Positions 9,090 to 18,878 of a DNA stretch of 64,000 nucleotides are shown in pieces. Under the pieces are notes generated by a model. It saw nothing but the letters and a program-made list of their open reading frames with translations. It searched no databases and had not been told where the DNA came from. How positions within the stretch are numbered: position 1 is the stretch's first letter; every line of letters begins with the position of its first letter. The position numbers were made by a program, and so were the translations under genes. The DNA comes from Tessaracoccus sp. OS52 (GTDB lineage: Bacteria; Actinomycetota; Actinomycetes; Propionibacteriales; Propionibacteriaceae): positions 1,958,973-2,022,972 of the forward strand of contig NZ_JAJEWM010000001.1 in the NCBI RefSeq assembly GCF_020687685.1, in the 5' to 3' direction.

Positions 9090-9101
9090 GTGAACGTTCT
9101 C
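9090..9101. promoter_or_regulatory. Candidate LacI-type operator (GAACGTTC core)
   Basis: GTGAACGTTCTC differs at one base from the perfect palindrome GTGAACGTTCAC between the GH127 and kinase genes (45891-45902). A central CG in an inverted repeat is typical of LacI-family operators. Confidence 0.4.
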
Positions 9102-9160
9102 ATTGGAGCGGCCGGGAGAGACCCCGTCCGAGCTGCGGTACTGAAGTCTGAGAAAACCCC

Positions 9161-9189
9161 TTGACTTGGGCTGTGCCCCGACGGATTGT
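9161..9189 (+). promoter_or_regulatory. Candidate promoter of the beta-propeller gene
   Basis: TTGACT (9161-9166) and GATTGT (9184-9189) are separated by 17 bases. The -35 is good and the -10 weak. Confidence 0.35.
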
Positions 9190-9263
9190 TTCCCCAGAGG
9201 GCTGCGGAAAGAGCTTGATTTCCGGGGGAGTCCTCTGTCTTCCATCCATCCAGAGGAGTTCGC

Positions 9264-10343
9264 ATGAAGTTCCGCACCATTGCGACGGCCACGGCCGCCA
9301 TGCTCATTCTCGGCCCCACCTCGTTGGCGAGCGCTGCACCGCCCACCACGACCCCGATCGACGGCCTTGTCGGTCCCCTGCACCTGGCGGTGACCGGCAA
9401 GACGGTTTCGGTCTCGGAGTCCTTCGCCGGGCAGATCACCACCGTCACGCGAGACGGCGCCGACGTCACCTACAGCAATCCCGGCTGGGACGTCGCCGGG
9501 TCCGAGTACCGCGGCAGCACACTGTTCTTCCTCGAGAGCGTGGGCGCCGGCCCCGACCCGAGGCCCATGGTCGGAGTGCTGAAGTCCATCGACGCCAAGG
9601 GCAACGTGACCACCATCACCGACGAGATCGCGGCCTACGAGATCGCGAACAACCCCGACGCGGACGTCCAGTACGGGCTCTCGCCGGCCGACGCCGCCGC
9701 CAACCCCGACTGCGTGGCCGAGATGACCGCCATCGGCTTCCCTGCCAGCTACACCGGCGCCGACGTCGAACCGGACTCCCACGCCTACGGCCTTGAGGTC
9801 GTCGGCAACACCGCCTACGTGGCCGACGCGGGCGCGAACGCAGTCCTGACCGTCAACCTGAAGACCGGCGAGATCGACACGCTGGCCGTCCTGCCCGCAC
9901 GCGAGGCCGTGATCACCGAAGCAGCTGCAACCGCGTTCGGGATCCCGTCCTGCGAAGGCCTGACCTACGCCTTCGAGGCCGTGCCCACCGACATCGAGAT
10001 CGGTCCCGACGGCTGGCTGTACGTCGCCTCCCTGCCCGGTGGCCCCGAGGACGACAGCCTGGGTGCCCGTGGAGCGGTGTACCGGATCGATCCCAACAGC
10101 GGTGACTTGGAACTCTACGTCGAGGGACTGCTCTCCCCCACCGGCATCGCGCTGGACGGATCGGGCAACCTCTACGTCGCGTCCATGTTCGGCGCCGGCA
10201 TCCTGAAGGTCGCAAGCGGAAGCCTGGACGTCAGCGTCCTGGTGGAGGTGCCCCTGGCCGCCGACGTCGATGTGCAGGGCAACACGCTCTACTACACCTA
10301 CGACGTGTTCGGCAACGGCACGCTCGACCTCACCCGGCTCTGA
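9264..10343 (+). CDS. Secreted ScyD/ScyE-family beta-propeller protein
   Basis: The 359-residue protein has a clear signal peptide (MKFRTIATATAAMLILGPTSLASA, cleavage after ASA). The mature part is made of NHL/SMP-30-like beta-propeller repeats: SHAYGLEVVGNTAYVADAG, PTDIEIGPDGWLYVASLPGG and LSPTGIALDGSGNLYVASM. It resembles the ScyD/ScyE family, whose function outside cyanobacterial scytonemin loci is unknown. GAGGAG precedes the ATG. It stands alone and ends at a strong terminator shared with the convergent kinase gene. No catalytic residues can be assigned. Confidence 0.75.
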   Translation: MKFRTIATATAAMLILGPTSLASAAPPTTTPIDGLVGPLHLAVTGKTVSVSESFAGQITTVTRDGADVTYSNPGWDVAGSEYRGSTLFFLESVGAGPDPRPMVGVLKSIDAKGNVTTITDEIAAYEIANNPDADVQYGLSPADAAANPDCVAEMTAIGFPASYTGADVEPDSHAYGLEVVGNTAYVADAGANAVLTVNLKTGEIDTLAVLPAREAVITEAAATAFGIPSCEGLTYAFEAVPTDIEIGPDGWLYVASLPGGPEDDSLGARGAVYRIDPNSGDLELYVEGLLSPTGIALDGSGNLYVASMFGAGILKVASGSLDVSVLVEVPLAADVDVQGNTLYYTYDVFGNGTLDLTRL

Positions 10344-10370
10344 GGCAGGTCGTCTGAGTCGGAAGTGACC

Positions 10371-10407
10371 TGGAGCCGCAGGGGGCATCGCTCCCCCTGC
10401 GGCTCCA
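10371..10407. terminator. Bidirectional terminator hairpin
   Basis: TGGAGCCGCAGGGGG (10371-10385) is perfectly complementary to CCCCCTGCGGCTCCA (10393-10407), with a 7-base loop. It lies between two convergent genes and is followed by ACTTGTTC on the plus strand. Confidence 0.85.
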
Positions 10408-10428
10408 ACTTGTTCAGGGGGTTCGAAC

Positions 10429-11774
10429 TCACTGGTTGGGGGCGGGTGGTGCCGCGGGAACGCTGACCCGCGCCCGCAGGCCGCCGAGGTCGGAGCGCTC
10501 CAGCACGACGTCGCCGCCGTGCTCCCGAGCGATCTCGCGCGCGATCGCCAGGCCCAGACCGCTGCCCCCGGCCCCGCGCTCGCGTGCCTCGTCGAGGCGG
10601 ACGAATCGCTCGAAGACGCGCTGCCGATCCTGGGGCGCGATGCCCGCGCCGTCGTCGTCGACGGCGACGCTCCCGTCGGCGACCCTCACCCGCACGAGCG
10701 TCCGGGCGTGCCGCGCGGCGTTCTCGACGAGGTTCCGCACGACCCGCTGGAACGCCGGCGCGTCCACCCAGCCCCTCCCCTCGCCCGCGACCTCGAAGGC
10801 GACCTCGGCCCGCACGGTTCCAACCACCTGCTCGACCAGGTCCCGCAGGTCATGCTCACCCCGCTGCGCCGGGGCCGCGCCGACGCGCGCCAGCAGCAGC
10901 AGGTCATCCACCAGTGCCTGCATCCGGAGCACCTCGGGTTCCAGGTCTGCGGCCAACTCGTCGCCTGCCCACGCATCGGGATGTGTTCGAGCCACCTCGA
11001 CCGTGGCGCGCAGCGACGAGATCGGTGAGCGCAGCTCGTGGGCGGCGTCCTCCACGAACGCGCGCTGTCTGGCGGCGGCACGCTCCAGCCGGTCCAGCAT
11101 CTCGTTCAGGGTGCGGGCAAGTGCCCCGAGTTCGTCGTCGGCCGACGGCACCGGCAGCGCGCCGGGACCGCCCTCGCGAGCCACGCGTTCGGCCGCCCGG
11201 CGGAGTTGCTCCACCGGCCGCAGCGCGCGGCCGAGTGCCAGCCAGATGACGACGGCCAGGGCGAGGGTCAGCGTCGGCACCACGCCCACCAGCGACAGCC
11301 GCAGGGCGCTCAGCACGCCCTCGACGTCGCGCAACGGGAGCGCCACCACCACCCTGACCGGATCGCCGCGCCAGGTCGCGTCCATCGCCACCACGCGGGC
11401 GCGCTCGTCGTAGGCGGTGCCCAAGGTCGCGCGGCCCGCGCCCAACCGGCCCAGTTCCGCCGGTGTCAGGAGCGGGAGCGTCCGGCTCGCGCTGGCGGAG
11501 CTCGCCACGACGAGGCCAGCGGCGTCGAGCACCTGCACGATCTCCCCCGGTTCGGTGACGGGCAGCGGCTCGGGGAGGCGGTCCTCGGCGGCCAGCCGCG
11601 CCACCGTCTCCGCCCGTGCCCTGGCCACCTCGTCGAGCGCCGCCACCCGGCTGGCCGAGACCACTGCGGACAACGCCACCGCACCCAGCGCGAGCCCGAC
11701 CGCCAGCAGCCCGGCTGTGACGACGGTGAGCCGCAGCCGCAGCGAAAGCCCGCCCCACCGTCGGCCCGGGCCGT

Positions 11775-11778
<4 letters not shown>
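10429..11778 (-). CDS. Sensor histidine kinase
   Basis: The 449-residue membrane kinase has one transmembrane helix at about 15-42, an extracellular sensor region (43-155), a second helix (160-183), HAMP (184-235), the phosphoacceptor motif FVEDAAHELRSPISSLR with His247, and an ATPase domain with NLVENAARHA (N box), VDDDGAGIAP (G1) and GGSGLGLAIAREIA (G2). The start overlaps the response-regulator stop by four bases (ATGA), so the pair is coupled. Its signal is unknown. The LolA-like/ABC genes divergent from the regulator are the obvious candidate targets. Confidence 0.92.
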
Positions 11779-12440
<662 letters not shown>

Positions 12441-12509
12441 GCCAGCGCAGCGGGCGGGCGGCCGGGGCTCTCAGCGTCCTCTCAGCGAGCCGGGTCTAGC
12501 GTGGTGACC

Positions 12510-13727
12510 ATGACCAGCACCGACGCCGCACCCCGCCGTCTCCTCCGCACGCCCTGGGCCGCTCCGATCGCTGTGGTGAGCGCCGTCGCCATCGGCCTGG
12601 TGGCGCAGCCCCTGCTCGCCTCCGGCGAGTCCGGCGACCTGCCGGACCTCTCGGCCGAGGAATTGGTCGCGCGGGTGCTGGAGGCCGAACCTCAGGCAAT
12701 GTCCGGGACCGTCGTGCACACCGCGAGGCTCGGGCTTCCCGACCTGCTGTTCACAGAGGCGTCCGGTGCCGACCCGATCTCGCTGCTGGGCGGCAGCTCC
12801 ACCATCCGGCTGTGGACCGACGGCGCCGAGCGCTCCCGCGTGGCGCTGCTCGGGACGATGTCGGAATGGTCCGTCGTGGCCAACGGCCCCGAGGTCTGGA
12901 CCTACTCCAGCTCCGACGACGAGGTGGTCCACTACACCCTGAGCGCCGCGGACCGTGAGCGGCTCGAGGCGATGGGTGAGCGGGCCCGCGAGGAGGCGCT
13001 CGCCCGGAAGGCCGAGCTCCCCACCCCGCAGGAGGCGGCCGCTGACATCCTGGAGAAGGTGGAGGAATCCTCGACCGTCGTCGTCGACACCCACACCACG
13101 GTCGCCGGGCGCGACGCCTACCAACTGGTGGTGACGCCCGAGACCGACGGCACCCTCGTCGACCATGTGGTGCTGGCCGTCGACGGCGAGACCATGACGC
13201 CGCTGCGGGTGCAGACGTGGAGCACGCTGGACCAGAGCGCTCCCGCCCTCGAGGTGTCCTTCACCGACGTCGACTTCAGCGCCCCCAGTGAGTCGGTGTT
13301 CGAGTTCTCCGCTCCTGCCGGCGCAACCCAGCGCGACGTCGTCGTGCCGCTGCCCGACCAGGACGCGACGATGCCCGACCCCGGCAAGGCGCACCCGACG
13401 CCCAAGGTCACCGGCTCCGGCTGGGAGACCGTCGTCGAGTTCGCCGACCTGGACGTCGCAAAGCTCCTTGCGGGCGACCCGGGCGCGGTCTCCGGAATGC
13501 CGGAGGACTTCACCGGCTCCGAGGAGGCGGGCGACCTGGTGAAGGAGTTCAAGCCCGACCACTCCGACGGGATGGGGCTGGATGCGGGCGCTCTGTACGA
13601 GCAGCTGACCACCGAGGTGCCCGAGGGGCGCCTGCTGAGTTCGGCCCTGCTGAGCATCCTGGTGACCGACGACGGGCGGGTCCTGGTGGGCGCGGTGCCT
13701 CCCCTGACGCTGCGCTCGATGGCGTGA
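12510..13727 (+). CDS. LolA-like (LolA/DUF2092-type) exported protein
   Basis: The 405-residue protein has an N-terminal membrane anchor or signal (WAAPIAVVSAVAIGLVAQPLLA). Next comes a region resembling LolA/LppX folds: SAEELVARVLEAEPQAMSGTV, IRLWTDGAERSRVALL, VWTYSSSDDEVVHY and YQLVVTPETDGTLVDHVVLAVD. It probably binds a lipid or lipoprotein on the outer face of the membrane; in Gram-positive bacteria the partner is unknown. TAGCGT (12497-12502) lies seven bases before the ATG and there is no Shine-Dalgarno, so a leaderless message is likely. The stop overlaps the ABC ATPase start by four bases, suggesting a joint export system. Confidence 0.7.
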   Translation: MTSTDAAPRRLLRTPWAAPIAVVSAVAIGLVAQPLLASGESGDLPDLSAEELVARVLEAEPQAMSGTVVHTARLGLPDLLFTEASGADPISLLGGSSTIRLWTDGAERSRVALLGTMSEWSVVANGPEVWTYSSSDDEVVHYTLSAADRERLEAMGERAREEALARKAELPTPQEAAADILEKVEESSTVVVDTHTTVAGRDAYQLVVTPETDGTLVDHVVLAVDGETMTPLRVQTWSTLDQSAPALEVSFTDVDFSAPSESVFEFSAPAGATQRDVVVPLPDQDATMPDPGKAHPTPKVTGSGWETVVEFADLDVAKLLAGDPGAVSGMPEDFTGSEEAGDLVKEFKPDHSDGMGLDAGALYEQLTTEVPEGRLLSSALLSILVTDDGRVLVGAVPPLTLRSMA

Positions 13728-14665
13728 GCGCCCCTGCAATCCGAACCGAGGGGCTGACGAAGCGGTTCCGTTCAGGTCAGGTCGCGGTGGACGGGCTCGA
13801 CCTTGAGGTGCCCCGCGGCGCCGTCTACGGGTTCCTCGGCCCGAACGGCTCGGGCAAGACGACGACCATCCGGATGCTGCTCGGGCTCGTGCGCCCCACG
13901 GCCGGTTCCGCCTGGCTGCTTGAGCAGCCGATGCCCGGTCAGGGCGGGACGGTCCTGCCCAAGGTGGGTGCGCTGGTCGAGGGGCCGGCGTTCCAGCCGT
14001 ACCTGCGGGGGCAGGCCAACCTCGCCCGCCTCGACGCGTGCGACGCCACCGCTGACCCGGCCACCTCGCGGGAACGGATCGGGACGGCCCTGGAGCGCGT
14101 GGGCCTGACCGCGGCCGCCGCCAAGCCGTACCGGCAGTACTCGCTCGGCATGAAGCAGCGACTCGGGCTGGCCGCCGCGCTGCTGCGGCCCCGGGAGTTG
14201 CTCGTCCTCGACGAGCCCACCAACGGCCTGGACCCGCAGGGGACGCGGGAGGTCCGGCACCTGATCCGGGAGCTGTCTGCCGAGGGCACCACCGTGCTGG
14301 TCTCGTCCCACCTGCTGGCCGAGATCGAGCAGGTCTGCTCGCACATCGGGATCATGGGGCAGGGCCGGTTGCTCGCCCAGGGCGAGCGCAGCTCCCTGGC
14401 GGCCGCCGACGAAGCCACCCTCGTCGTCACCACCAGCCCCGATCACCTCACCGCCGCCGCCGAGGTACTGACCTCGCTCGGGCTGACCGACGTGCACGCC
14501 GAGGGCGCGCAGCTGCAGGCTGCGCTGGGCGCCCGGCCGCCGGAAGAGGTCTCGGCCGCGCTCGTGCACGCCGGGGTCGCCCTGCTGGGGCTGGAGGTCC
14601 GCCGTCGGAGCCTGGAGCAGTTGTTCGTGGAACTGACCGGTGAGGGCTTCGATGTCGCACGCTAG
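13724..14665 (+). CDS. ABC-2 type transporter ATP-binding protein
   Basis: This is a 313-residue ATPase of the CcmA/BcrA-like export class. It has Walker A GPNGSGKTTT, Q-loop region VGALVEGPAF, signature YSLGMKQRLGLAAAL, Walker B LLVLDEPTNGLDP and the H-loop VLVSSHLLAEI. A C-terminal domain of about 90 residues is present, as in BcrA-type ATPases. It starts with GTG inside the LolA-like stop (GTGA at 13724-13727). It should pair with the permease that follows. The context suggests export or extraction of a lipid, lipoprotein or peptide, possibly antimicrobial resistance. Confidence 0.9.
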   Translation: MSAPAIRTEGLTKRFRSGQVAVDGLDLEVPRGAVYGFLGPNGSGKTTTIRMLLGLVRPTAGSAWLLEQPMPGQGGTVLPKVGALVEGPAFQPYLRGQANLARLDACDATADPATSRERIGTALERVGLTAAAAKPYRQYSLGMKQRLGLAAALLRPRELLVLDEPTNGLDPQGTREVRHLIRELSAEGTTVLVSSHLLAEIEQVCSHIGIMGQGRLLAQGERSSLAAADEATLVVTTSPDHLTAAAEVLTSLGLTDVHAEGAQLQAALGARPPEEVSAALVHAGVALLGLEVRRRSLEQLFVELTGEGFDVAR

Positions 14666-15485
14666 GGGATCCTTCGGCCGGTTGCTGCGCAGCGAACTGA
14701 GGCTGCTGTTCGGGCGACGCCGCACGCTCGCACTGCTGGCGGGCCTCGGCGCGGTCCCGCTGCTGCTTGCGGTGGTGCTGTTCATCGCGCGGGGCTCGGG
14801 CCTGGAGGGCCAGGGTCCCGGCTTCATCGGGAGGGTCACGGGCAACGGCCTGTTCCTGGTGGTGGCGGCGCTGTTCATGTGCCTGCCGTTCCTGCTGCCG
14901 CTCACCATCGGCATCACAGCGGGCGATTCGATCGCGGGCGAGGCCCAGGCCGGGACCCTCCGTTACCTGCTCACGCTTCCCGTCGCGCGGACGCGACTGC
15001 TGCTGGCCAAGGCGTTGGTCGCACTCGCGTTCGCGTTGGTGGCCGTGCTCGTAATCGCCGCCATGGCCCTGGCCGCCGGTGGGGCTTTCTTCGGATTCGG
15101 TGACCTGACGCTGCTGTCCGGGGCCACCGTCGGGCTGGGCGAGGCTGTCGGCCGGATGCTGGGGGTGGCGGGCTACGTCGCCCTCTCGCTCACCGGCTTG
15201 GTCGCCGTCGGGGTGTTCTTCTCGACGCTGACCGAGGTGCCCGTCGGGGCCATGGCCGCGACGACGGTGGTGTCGGTGGTCTCCACCGTGCTGGACTCAC
15301 TACCCCAGCTGGCCGTGATCCACCCGTACCTGCTGACCCATCACTGGTTCGACTTCGCCGAGTTCCTCCGGATCGAGGTGGACTGGAACGTGCTGGGCGC
15401 CGGTCTGGCGGTCCAGCTGGGCTGGGTCGCGGTGTTCGCCTCCCTGGCGTGGGCCCGGTTCACGACGGCTGACGTGACGTCGTGA
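14652..15485 (+). CDS. ABC-2 type transporter permease
   Basis: The 277-residue membrane protein has about six transmembrane helices. It begins MSHARGSFGRLLRSELRLLFGRRR and contains ITAGDSIAGEAQAGTLRYLLTLPVARTRLLLAK, written here only to mark the family-typical E-x-x-x-GT-x-R-x-L motif. The ATG at 14652 overlaps the ATPase gene by 14 bases; an in-frame GTG at 14640 is possible. It forms the channel for the preceding ATPase. Confidence 0.85.
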   Translation: MSHARGSFGRLLRSELRLLFGRRRTLALLAGLGAVPLLLAVVLFIARGSGLEGQGPGFIGRVTGNGLFLVVAALFMCLPFLLPLTIGITAGDSIAGEAQAGTLRYLLTLPVARTRLLLAKALVALAFALVAVLVIAAMALAAGGAFFGFGDLTLLSGATVGLGEAVGRMLGVAGYVALSLTGLVAVGVFFSTLTEVPVGAMAATTVVSVVSTVLDSLPQLAVIHPYLLTHHWFDFAEFLRIEVDWNVLGAGLAVQLGWVAVFASLAWARFTTADVTS

Positions 15486-15510
15486 ACCGGCCCACCCGAT
15501 TGGCGTTCGG

Positions 15511-17316
15511 TCAGGGGACGCGAGCGCCGTCGACGGTCAGCGTCCAGTTCTCGTCGAAGAAGTCGGCGGGATCGATGGTGCCCCGCTCGACCGCCCAGTC
15601 GATGAGCAGCTGACGGATCTCCTGCATCTCGTTGTAGACGACGGGCGCGGTCGAGATGTGGGGGAAGTTGCCGCCACCGCTGCGGCGGTAGTTGTTGACG
15701 GCCACGACGAACTGGTCGTCGGCAGCCACGGCGGTGCCGTCGGCGTGGGTGAGGTTCTCGATCCGTGACCCAACCGGCTGGCTGAGGTCGATCTCGTAGT
15801 CCACGCCGGCGATGATGTCGTAGTTGTAGTCCCAGACCTGCTGGCCCTGGTGGACCACCGAGGTGTCGGTTTCCGGGTCGAAGGTCTCCCCCGGCGCGAC
15901 GGTGCCGAAGTACTTGGCGGAGTACTCCAGGAAGTCCTTGACCTGGGAGCCGGTGAGGACAACGGCCTCCAGCGTGTTGTCGTAGATGTAGAGGCCCGCC
16001 ATGTCGCGGATGGTGACGTCACCCTCGGGGAAGACGGCCGTCCGGCTGAACGGTGCCGCGATGGAGAGCACGGGCAGGTCGGCGTACTGCCCACCTGCCG
16101 TCGCCTCCTCCACGGTCTGGGTCTGGACCATCTGGATGTAGTCGATGATCGCGGTGTCGCGGTAGCGGGACTCCGTCGCGGGCAGTTCGGTGACGGACTG
16201 GGCGATAACGGTGTTGACGTAGTCGATGGTCGTCTCGTGGGCCGGGTCGGTGGCTGCGACGACGGCCGGGTCCTCGGCCACCGTGCTGGTCAGGATCGCT
16301 TCGGCGTTCGCGCCGGTGACGTCCCACTTGCCGCGGACCCTCTGCAGGTCGATGGTGACGTCGGAGACGCTCTGGCCCCAGTACATGGGCTGGGTCAGCA
16401 GCACCTCTTCCCCGGTCACCTCGTTCGTGATGAACCGTTCGGCGGCATCGGTGCGGTGGGTGTGGCCGATCACCATGACGTCGATGCCGGGCACCTGCTC
16501 GGCGATCTGGTCCGAGGGGTTCTCCTCGCCGAGGCCGGTGGAGGTGTCGTAGCTGGACAACCCGATGCCGGCATGGCTCAGCACCACCACGACGTCGGCG
16601 CCGGCCGCCTTGACCTGAGGCACCCACTTGCGCGCCGAGGTGACCATGTCCTCGATGGTGACCTTGCCCTCGAGGTGCCCCTTGTTCCAGATCATCGAGC
16701 CGGGGGTGGTGAGGCCGAGGATGCCCACCTTGACCGGCTTGTTGCCGAGCTTCTTGGTGACGACGGTGTACGGCTGGAGCAGCGGCTCGCCCGTGGCGGT
16801 GTCGATGACGTTGGCGGCCAGCACCGGGAAGTCGGCGTCGTCGACGTAGGCGTCGAGGAGGTCCAGTCCGTAGTCGAACTCGTGGTTGCCGGGCGCTTGG
16901 GCGTCGTAGCCGATGGCGTTGTAACCGGTGGCCATCGGGTGCTCGGCGCCGGTCTGGGTGACCGGCTGCTGCTTGGCGTAGTAGGTGGTCAGGGGCGTGC
17001 CCTGCAGGAAGTCGCCGTTGTCCACGACGATGACACTCTCGGCGCCACGTTCGCCGCGGACGCCGTCGACGACGCTGCTCACCGCACTCAGCCCGACCGT
17101 GTTGCCGAACCGGTCGGAGTACGGAGCGTCCTTGAAGTAGTCCCAGTTCTGGAGCCGGCCGTGCAGGTCGGTGGTGGCGAGCAGGGTCAGCTGGGTGCGC
17201 TGCTCACTGCGTTCATGGGGCGTGGCGGCGGCGGGCATGGCCGGCGCCAGCAGGCTCGTCCCGAGCAGCAGCGACGTGGCCAACGCTACGGTCCTGCGAT
17301 TGGAGTTTGTGCGCAC
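15511..17316 (-). CDS. Secreted 5'-nucleotidase / 2',3'-cyclic-nucleotide phosphodiesterase family
   Basis: The 601-residue protein is a calcineurin-type metallophosphatase with a signal peptide (cleavage near PAAATP). The metal-binding motifs are TTDLHGRLQNWD, DNGDFLQGTPL, APGNHEFDYG, VLSHAGIG and VIGHTHRTD. The C-terminal 5'-nucleotidase domain has FSRTAVFPEGDVTIRDMAGLYIYDN and NNYRRSGGGNFP. It is closest in architecture to CpdB, releasing phosphate from extracellular nucleotides. The GTG start at 17316 follows AGGAGG. A PHO-box-like triple repeat lies 42-74 bases upstream, consistent with induction by phosphate starvation. Confidence 0.92.
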   Translation of the reverse strand: MRTNSNRRTVALATSLLLGTSLLAPAMPAAATPHERSEQRTQLTLLATTDLHGRLQNWDYFKDAPYSDRFGNTVGLSAVSSVVDGVRGERGAESVIVVDNGDFLQGTPLTTYYAKQQPVTQTGAEHPMATGYNAIGYDAQAPGNHEFDYGLDLLDAYVDDADFPVLAANVIDTATGEPLLQPYTVVTKKLGNKPVKVGILGLTTPGSMIWNKGHLEGKVTIEDMVTSARKWVPQVKAAGADVVVVLSHAGIGLSSYDTSTGLGEENPSDQIAEQVPGIDVMVIGHTHRTDAAERFITNEVTGEEVLLTQPMYWGQSVSDVTIDLQRVRGKWDVTGANAEAILTSTVAEDPAVVAATDPAHETTIDYVNTVIAQSVTELPATESRYRDTAIIDYIQMVQTQTVEEATAGGQYADLPVLSIAAPFSRTAVFPEGDVTIRDMAGLYIYDNTLEAVVLTGSQVKDFLEYSAKYFGTVAPGETFDPETDTSVVHQGQQVWDYNYDIIAGVDYEIDLSQPVGSRIENLTHADGTAVAADDQFVVAVNNYRRSGGGNFPHISTAPVVYNEMQEIRQLLIDWAVERGTIDPADFFDENWTLTVDGARVP

Positions 17317-17357
17317 AAGTCCTCCTGTGGATGCGGTTGTGCGCAGAACCTACCGGC

Positions 17358-17390
17358 GCGGGGTGTCAGGAAGGTGGCCGGAAGGTTAAC
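17358..17390 (-). promoter_or_regulatory. PHO-box-like site: three 11-bp direct repeats
   Basis: On the minus strand the units are GTTAACCTTCC (17390-17380), GGCCACCTTCC (17379-17369) and TGACACCCCGC (17368-17358). They align without gaps to the site at 1376-1408. A possible -10, TAGGTT, lies at 17351-17346. Confidence 0.6.
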
Positions 17391-17444
17391 CGTCGGCGAC
17401 ATCAGCTGCGGCTGTGAGGGCGCTGGGAATCCAGTACCGAAACT

Positions 17445-17481
17445 CGGCGTGTCGTGGACGGTCCCCCGCCATGACACGCCG
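17445..17481. repeat. Inverted repeat in the cpdB-like / lipoprotein gap
   Basis: CGGCGTGTCGTGG (17445-17457) pairs with CCATGACACGCCG (17469-17481), with one G-T pair and an 11-base loop. No gene ends here, so it may be an operator or a structured leader rather than a terminator. Confidence 0.5.
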
Positions 17482-17574
17482 GGTTGGCGTCCTGGAATCT
17501 CACGGTCCTCGAGAGGCCAACGCCGCCGGCACCAGACCCTGTCGAGACGGGTCAGCGAGGCGTAACGTTGTGAC

Positions 17575-18312
17575 ATGAGACGCGCAGCAGCCGCGACGGC
17601 CGCGGTGGCACTGCTGCTCGCCGGTTGCGCCGAGGGGCCGACCTCCCCTCCGGACGAGCCGACAAGCTCCACTCCCATCCACGCCGCCACAACATCGCCA
17701 TCGCCTACGTCAGCGACGCCGGACACTCCCGGGGAACCGTCCGAGGCCTCGACTTCAGCCACTGGATCCCCGACGACCTCCCCACCGGTGTCCCCTGCGA
17801 CGTCGCCGTCGGAGCAGGTCACCTCCTCCCCCACCCGGCAGGAGTCCGACGACCCGGGTTCAGTCCACCCGTGGCTCACCCAGCGCTCGGAGCAGGAGCC
17901 GCGTCAGACCATCCCGGGGGACTGGCAGGAGATCACGGGCGTGCGCACCGGCCTGCACGAGGGCTATGACCGTGTGGTGCTGGAGCTCTCGGGTGATGAA
18001 CCGCTGCTGGGTTGGTTCGCGAATCTCACCACGGAGGCGGTCGCGGACCCGTCCGGATTGCCGCTCGACGTGGAAGGGGATGCGTTCCTGGACCTGGGGA
18101 TCTGGGCGATCGACTGGACCACCGAACACGCCGAGCGCTACTCGGGTGAGACCGTCGAGGACGACGCACTGGAGACGGTCACCCAGGTGGTCTTCGGAGG
18201 GCTGTTCGAGGCCCAGCAGCAGGTGGTGATCGGCTTGGAGGAGAGGACGGCGTACCGGATCTTCACCCTTGCCGACCCCGCCCGGATGGTAATCGACATC
18301 CGTCACGACTGA
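17575..18312 (+). CDS. Lipoprotein with AMIN-like C-terminal domain
   Basis: The 245-residue protein has the lipobox LLLAGC (Cys21) after a short hydrophobic signal, then a disordered Ser/Thr/Pro-rich linker (about 25-100), then a globular domain of about 130 residues. That domain contains EITGVRTGLHEGYDRVVLEL and YRIFTLADPARMVIDI, matching the AMIN-like domain of secreted actinobacterial proteins. It probably sits on the outer membrane face and may bind cell-wall glycan. TAACGT (17563-17568), six bases before the ATG, indicates a leaderless start. Confidence 0.75.
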   Translation: MRRAAAATAAVALLLAGCAEGPTSPPDEPTSSTPIHAATTSPSPTSATPDTPGEPSEASTSATGSPTTSPPVSPATSPSEQVTSSPTRQESDDPGSVHPWLTQRSEQEPRQTIPGDWQEITGVRTGLHEGYDRVVLELSGDEPLLGWFANLTTEAVADPSGLPLDVEGDAFLDLGIWAIDWTTEHAERYSGETVEDDALETVTQVVFGGLFEAQQQVVIGLEERTAYRIFTLADPARMVIDIRHD

Positions 18313-18333
18313 TCGGCGTGGCAGAGTGGGCGG

Positions 18334-18735
18334 ATGGCACTGCCCCAACTGCCGCATCCGCACCTGATCGTGCTGCGCAGCGTCGCCACCGTCGTGCTGA
18401 GCTGCCTGATCGGCCAGGCCGGCTGGGCGGCCGCCTTCCTGGGCGGCGAGAACGCCTACCGGGTCCACCATGAGGTCGGCGCGTGGGTCACCTTGGCGGC
18501 CACCATCATCGGCGCCGTCGTCTACGTGATTCTGCGGCGATCCGCCGGGACCGTGAACGTCGTCCTCGCATTGGTACTCGCCGTCGCCGTGGTGCTCCAG
18601 TACGCGCTGGGCGAGGCGGACGCCACGGCGCTCCACATCTTCTCGGGCGTGCTGATCGTGATGCTGGGCACTGCGCTGACCTCCTGGACCTACCGGCATC
18701 GCATGCCGACGGGGGGCTCTCCCAGTCCTTCTTGA
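18334..18735 (+). CDS. Four-helix integral membrane protein of unknown function
   Basis: The 133-residue protein has four predicted membrane helices (about 12-32, 50-68, 73-90 and 98-118) and no enzyme motif. The pattern of charged loops and His residues (VHHEVGAW, ALHIFSG) recalls small DUF-type membrane proteins whose helices carry conserved His, as in cytochrome-like folds, but I cannot name a family. It starts 21 bases after the lipoprotein stop and may be cotranscribed with it. Confidence 0.65.
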   Translation: MALPQLPHPHLIVLRSVATVVLSCLIGQAGWAAAFLGGENAYRVHHEVGAWVTLAATIIGAVVYVILRRSAGTVNVVLALVLAVAVVLQYALGEADATALHIFSGVLIVMLGTALTSWTYRHRMPTGGSPSPS

Positions 18736-18878
18736 CCGGCCTGAGCGTGCGAGGCGCACGTCGGTGGAATAATGGGACACAGGCGTGCTCGTACCGCCCC
18801 TCCGACGTGGCCTGGCCGCGTCGGAGGGCCGCCGGGCCACAGGACAGCGTCCGCCGTTGGTACTCGGTGGGGAGAAGG

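Larger units (their letters stand above)
8919..9263. other. Divergent intergenic region between mmsE and the beta-propeller gene
   Basis: This 345-base gap holds no gene that I can support. It contains the palindromic TATCAATTGGATA (9048-9060), the GAACGTTC element (9090-9101), and a candidate promoter for the rightward gene. The AT-rich stretch around 9048-9080 is the likely mmsE promoter region. Confidence 0.6.
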
